A stretch of DNA of 64,000 bases from Thuidium tamariscinum (Eukaryota > Streptophyta > Bryopsida > Hypnales > Thuidiaceae): contig OX344750.2 in assembly GCA_947034885.2 (NCBI GenBank), positions 47,653,821 through 47,717,820 on the forward strand. The letters run 5' to 3'. How positions within the stretch are numbered: the stretch's first letter is position 1; every line of letters begins with the position of its first letter. Shown here one piece after another: positions 60,401-64,000 of this stretch. The notes under the pieces are model-generated. The model saw nothing but the letters and a program-made list of their open reading frames with translations. It searched no databases and was not told the origin of the DNA. Made by a program: the position numbers and the translations under genes.

Positions 60401-63400
60401 ACACTCGGAAATACGCAGAGGTCTGAGGGAGAGGCAACAGCTGTGCAACCCGAACCAACTTCTAATGCATCATTGGCAAATCTAAAGATAGAGTCAACAG
60501 ATGTACAGCTTGATCTCCCCATCATAGCAGCAGTAGTGAACCCTGCTGCAGGTTTGATTGCAGAAGCTGAAGATTTGGCCGGTGAAATTGCCGTCGAAAG
60601 GATGAAGATTTTATGTGTTGAAAGCATAGGAGCAAATGAAGAATTCAGATTTGTGGAAGATATTTTAGCAGCTGTACTAGAGAATAGCACTGCTCTAGTA
60701 GACAGTGATGGGTCAAGCATGTCAGGCCGACAGGACAGTAGAGAGGATACACTTTCTGTCGATGCGCATATGAGCTCAAGAGTCTCTGAGGATGAACGAG
60801 AGCCAGTATGTTTCTTGATTCTATGCTTTCTTAAATTGAGTCTGTTATCCTTCAATATTCATAGGTATGCCGAACAAACGAAATATATACTGCATTATAG
60901 CTATATAAGGTCCTGCATTTATTGACAACGAAGAGAGAGGGAGCAAACTAACTTTGTATATTCTTTGTTGAGCAGGAAGTTGAAACTGTGCAGATATTGG
61001 CAGATGCTTTACCCAAAATAGTTCCCTACGTGCTTATTAATCACAGAGAGGTTTTCTATCCACCCTTTCTCCAAGCATGGATAAATATGATGTTATAGAT
61101 GATATTGAATCATCTTTAAGCTATCTGTTGTGTGCTATTGTGCGTCATTAAGTGTCATACTCACGTTCCTTTCACATCTGTAGGAGTTGCTGCCACTCAT
61201 TATGTGTGCCATTGAGAGGCATCCGGAAAGCATGGTCCGAGATTCACTTACACACCTTCTCTTTAACTTGATCAAAAGACCAGATCAAGAGCAACGGCGA
61301 ATCATTATGGATGTAAGATAAGGTTCCCCTGGATTGTTGTTTTCTTGTTTAGAGGAGAGTGAATGACTAATATGTAGCAACCAGCGGTTCTTTAATTTGC
61401 CAAATTCTGTGTCCATTATCGAGTGTCTTGCTCAATGTTTAAGCTTCGTCTTGAGGTTTGTTTTAATTCTGGGATGCTCCTGCTTGAGTTCCTTATCTGA
61501 TAATATTTTTGTCTTTTTGTCAATTCTAATGGCGCAATGAGATTTTACATTTGTAAACAGGTAATGTTCTCTACTAACTGGTAAAGCTCCTGAAACAAGT
61601 TTGTTATATTCAGGCATGTGTAGACCTTTCTAAGAATGTTGGGCACTTGCGGACGGAGACAGAATTATTACCGCAATGCTGGGAGCAGGTACTATCCTAA
61701 GCGCGTTCTCTGTTACAGTTGAGGTTTACCAAAACGTTGATTCCTCATCTGTGAGCTTGTGATTCACCGTGGGTATCGTCTGCACTCTGTGATGTCTGTA
61801 TTGTGATTTGCCTGCAGATCGATCACAAGTATGAGGAAAGGAGACTTCTCGTGGCACAGTCTTGTGGGGAGCTGGGCCAGTTAGTGGGATCTGAAATGCG
61901 AACATCTCTAATCTTATCGATCATACAGCAATTAGTCAGTGACCCAGCTTCGGTAGTGCGGGAAGCTGCAGCTCATAATTTGGCTAGACTGCTGCCTCTC
62001 TTCTCCAACATGGACAAGTATTCCAAGGTCAGCCCTTGCCACGGGGCCAATCTACGGAGCTGCATTTTGACCTCCTGGCTCGCTGGGGGCACAAAGTAAG
62101 CACTGTAGTTTGGGTTCCTGTAGATTGCAATGTAGATCTCGTATGTCGTATAGAGTGTATCTGAACTTCATAATCGTCACCGTCCTAATTCAAAATGGCA
62201 GTCATTGTTCAGTCGACTTCCATGTTTTCAGCAGTGCATGGAAGAACATAGAACGGTTATGTGCTATTTAATCATGTACGGTGGAGTGCGGTTGTATATA
62301 ATCTTGGAGGTCTCGAGGGCTCTACAAAGAATCCCGTCCAGTACTAACTGCATTAGGACCGGTAATGTCTATTAGTTTCTGCTTAGAGAGCGATGGTCGT
62401 TGGACCGGGTAGTGAAAACTATTCTTCGAAAATCTAGTAGGAAATAAGATAGCCAGCTTCTGATGATTTGTTCTTCAAAATATCTCTTCTGATTTACTGC
62501 ACTCGCACGCTCGATATTTTACCAATTTTCTCTTTTTCTCTTTCACCATTACTGTGGTTTAAATGAACCATGTTGAATCTGATGCTTGGCATCTGCCTTC
62601 GTCCTCAAATTCTTTGATGGGAGTCATTGTTCACATTGATCTGAGGATGGTTTTCATTCTTCTCCGGATTAGTACGCATCAGTGTCACTCCTGCAAGATC
62701 GTGCTTGAACGATTCCTAAGAGCGAGCGCCTTCTATTTGAAGATATCCAGTTTATTTCCCTGTCTTGTACTTTTCAACTTCTCTTCAGCTCCTTGCAAGT
62801 GTTACAAGTTAAACTGGAAATTGGAACACAGCTATGTTTATTCTGTTTCATTTGTTGTTTAGAGAGTGTTGACGGTGATGTTTTGCTGCTCAATCACCAG
62901 GTGGAGGACTTGATGTTTGATTTGGTTTGCGACCCTATGGGACCTGTTGTTGATACCAGCCTGAGAGAGCTTGTTCCAGCAGTGCTGGCCTGGAATAAGC
63001 GTGAAAAGCAATCTCTCTCACAACTTTACAAGGGGCTTCTGTCCAGGCTCTTGATGTTTGCTCAGGTAGATGACGCAGTTCCTAGAATGCTAGTATTCTT
63101 ATCATTATGCGATGTTTTGAACTGGTACCTTATAACTTGATAGTTTGGGAATTGTGAGACTAATTTCCATTCATTGTTTTACCAAATGCCAGAGTTGCAG
63201 GGTCTGATATGTTAGTTCCAACTTTCTTTGGACGGCTATTAACAAACAGTGGGGATAATTTCATCATTGTGACACTGCAGCGGTGTCCACCCGTGTCAGG
63301 AGTGGAAGGCACTGCAGAAGCACAGCTTCGGACTCTGGGAGAGAGGGAACGGTGGAGCATCGATGTCTTGTTTCGCTTACTCACTGAGCTGCTTCCAGAG

Positions 63401-63818
63401 GTGCAAGAAGCTTCTATTGAGTCATGCCCTTTTTCCAATAATTCATCTGACGCAGTTAAAGATGCAACCTTCTTCTCGCAGGACGTTGTCAAGGCCTATG
63501 TTGGGTGAGCTTCGGTTCATTGTTCGCCCGATTGGGTCATATCCACAAGCTGTGTCTACTGTAGAATGTCTGTTCTTTCTTACATAGTTTATGTTCAGAT
63601 TTTGAAGTGCTCCGCAATATTTGATCATTTTTTTCTGTCTTTCAGTTTCATCTATGATGATTCAATTGATATGGCAAATCCTGCATTGACTGTGCTCCAG
63701 ATCCAATGTTGGTTGGCCAACATTTGATTGGCTAGTTACGGACTGCTTACAAGCTGTTATCCAGCTTGCGCGTATGCTCCCCCCTCGAGAGGAAAGTCTT
63801 CGAACTCGCCTCTGCAAG
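57476..63818 (+). CDS. RELCH: RELCH-type LisH/coiled-coil/HEAT-repeat protein (5' part, runs off window)
   Basis: Thirteen exons join in phase: 57476-57734, 58594-58749, 58913-59085, 59682-59786, 59923-60051, 60293-60805, 60976-61050, 61184-61312, 61614-61688, 61818-62027, 62901-63065, 63281-63504 and 63701-63818. They give 777 residues before the window ends. Residues about 24-60 form a LisH motif (ACIDFLLQENYLLTAFELLHEL). Charged coiled coils lie in exons 2 and 5 (DMLRQDKEALEVES). A second LisH-like segment ends exon 3 (LKEYLMVSGYKISAMTFQEE). HEAT repeats begin in exon 7 (PKIVPYVLINHRE, SMVRDSLTHLLFNL, SVVREAAAHNLARLLPLF). Animal RELCH binds RAB11 and moves cholesterol from recycling endosomes to the trans-Golgi; the plant role is little known. 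No damage seen. The 873-bp intron after 62027 is the longest. Confidence 0.9.
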
Positions 63819-64000
63819 GTATTTGAGCTTCTGAGTGCTAAAGGGGTTAGTGTTCCCGTCTTGTCACTATATTGCCCATCACGCCTGCCATCTCCTCGAT
63901 AGCAGTCATGCGTTTGGTGATTGCACCCTGAGCAAGTTCATGCCAAACACAATGACGTCAGTGTTTTCAAATTCGGTCTCCACCTCAAACATCACACGAA

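Noticed and set aside
60256-60855. Minus-strand 199-codon frame opposite exon 6
   Set aside because: It is the antisense shadow of the exon-6 frame, which is flanked by good splice sites in phase.
63646-63700. Exon 13 beginning at the TTTCAG acceptor (63646)
   Set aside because: That frame stops within 30 codons. Using the acceptor CTCCAG at 63700 restores the family sequence (SNVGWPTFDWL) in phase.
1-64000. tRNA and rRNA genes
   Set aside because: None was recognised by eye on either strand. A tRNAscan search would be decisive.

Overview
This is a land-plant nuclear window. Genes are interrupted by GT-AG introns, intergenic DNA is AT-rich and full of transposons, and promoters carry AAACCCTA-type motifs. 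The two host genes are a five-exon SmD3 gene (minus strand, 25165-26975) and the first 13 coding exons of a plant RELCH-type LisH/HEAT protein (plus strand, from 57476, running off the right edge). The number of transposons and the type of transposase suggest a bryophyte, lycophyte or fern rather than a flowering plant, but the sequence alone does not settle this.

The main discovery is an 18,059-bp DNA transposon at 1778-19836. Its 28-bp terminal inverted repeats match at 27 of 28 positions and it is flanked by TTAT on both sides. At the right it encodes, on the plus strand, a 951-residue protein with a plausible DDE triad. On the minus strand (9423 to 2235) it carries cargo genes. One is a very long multi-exon gene joining a GQH (ParB/DGQHR-like) segment to a possible methyltransferase-like segment and a coiled-coil tail. 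Another is an FCP1/NIF-type HAD protein whose second catalytic Asp is Asn. A Ser/Pro/basic disordered exon may belong to the latter. The element also holds about 17 copies of a 17-19 bp odd palindrome (core ATCTTCGA-S-TCGAAGAT) in exons, introns and leaders, and I saw none elsewhere in the window. The two gene sets diverge from a central region with GC-rich, E2F-like promoter DNA.

The rest is layered transposon debris. 1-904 is the 3' end of a long LTR, and 34766-35650 is a reverse-oriented relative. 37814-51683 is a chain of three related, diverged LTRs enclosing a gag-only internal region. It has been hit by a CACTA MITE (41336-41498), a TTAA-flanked piggyBac-like element (49370-50313) and another TIR element (about 50667-51236). 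Further elements are a 224-bp TIR element (32281-32504), an 832-bp fold-back (51744-52575), two copies of a 298-bp MITE (36853 and 54225), a decayed PIF/Harbinger element (about 53950-56290), and a 705-bp element with 80-bp TIRs and an 8-bp TSD (56357-57061). Intergenic stretches at 20-25 kb and 27-34.6 kb hold only simple and diverged repeats.
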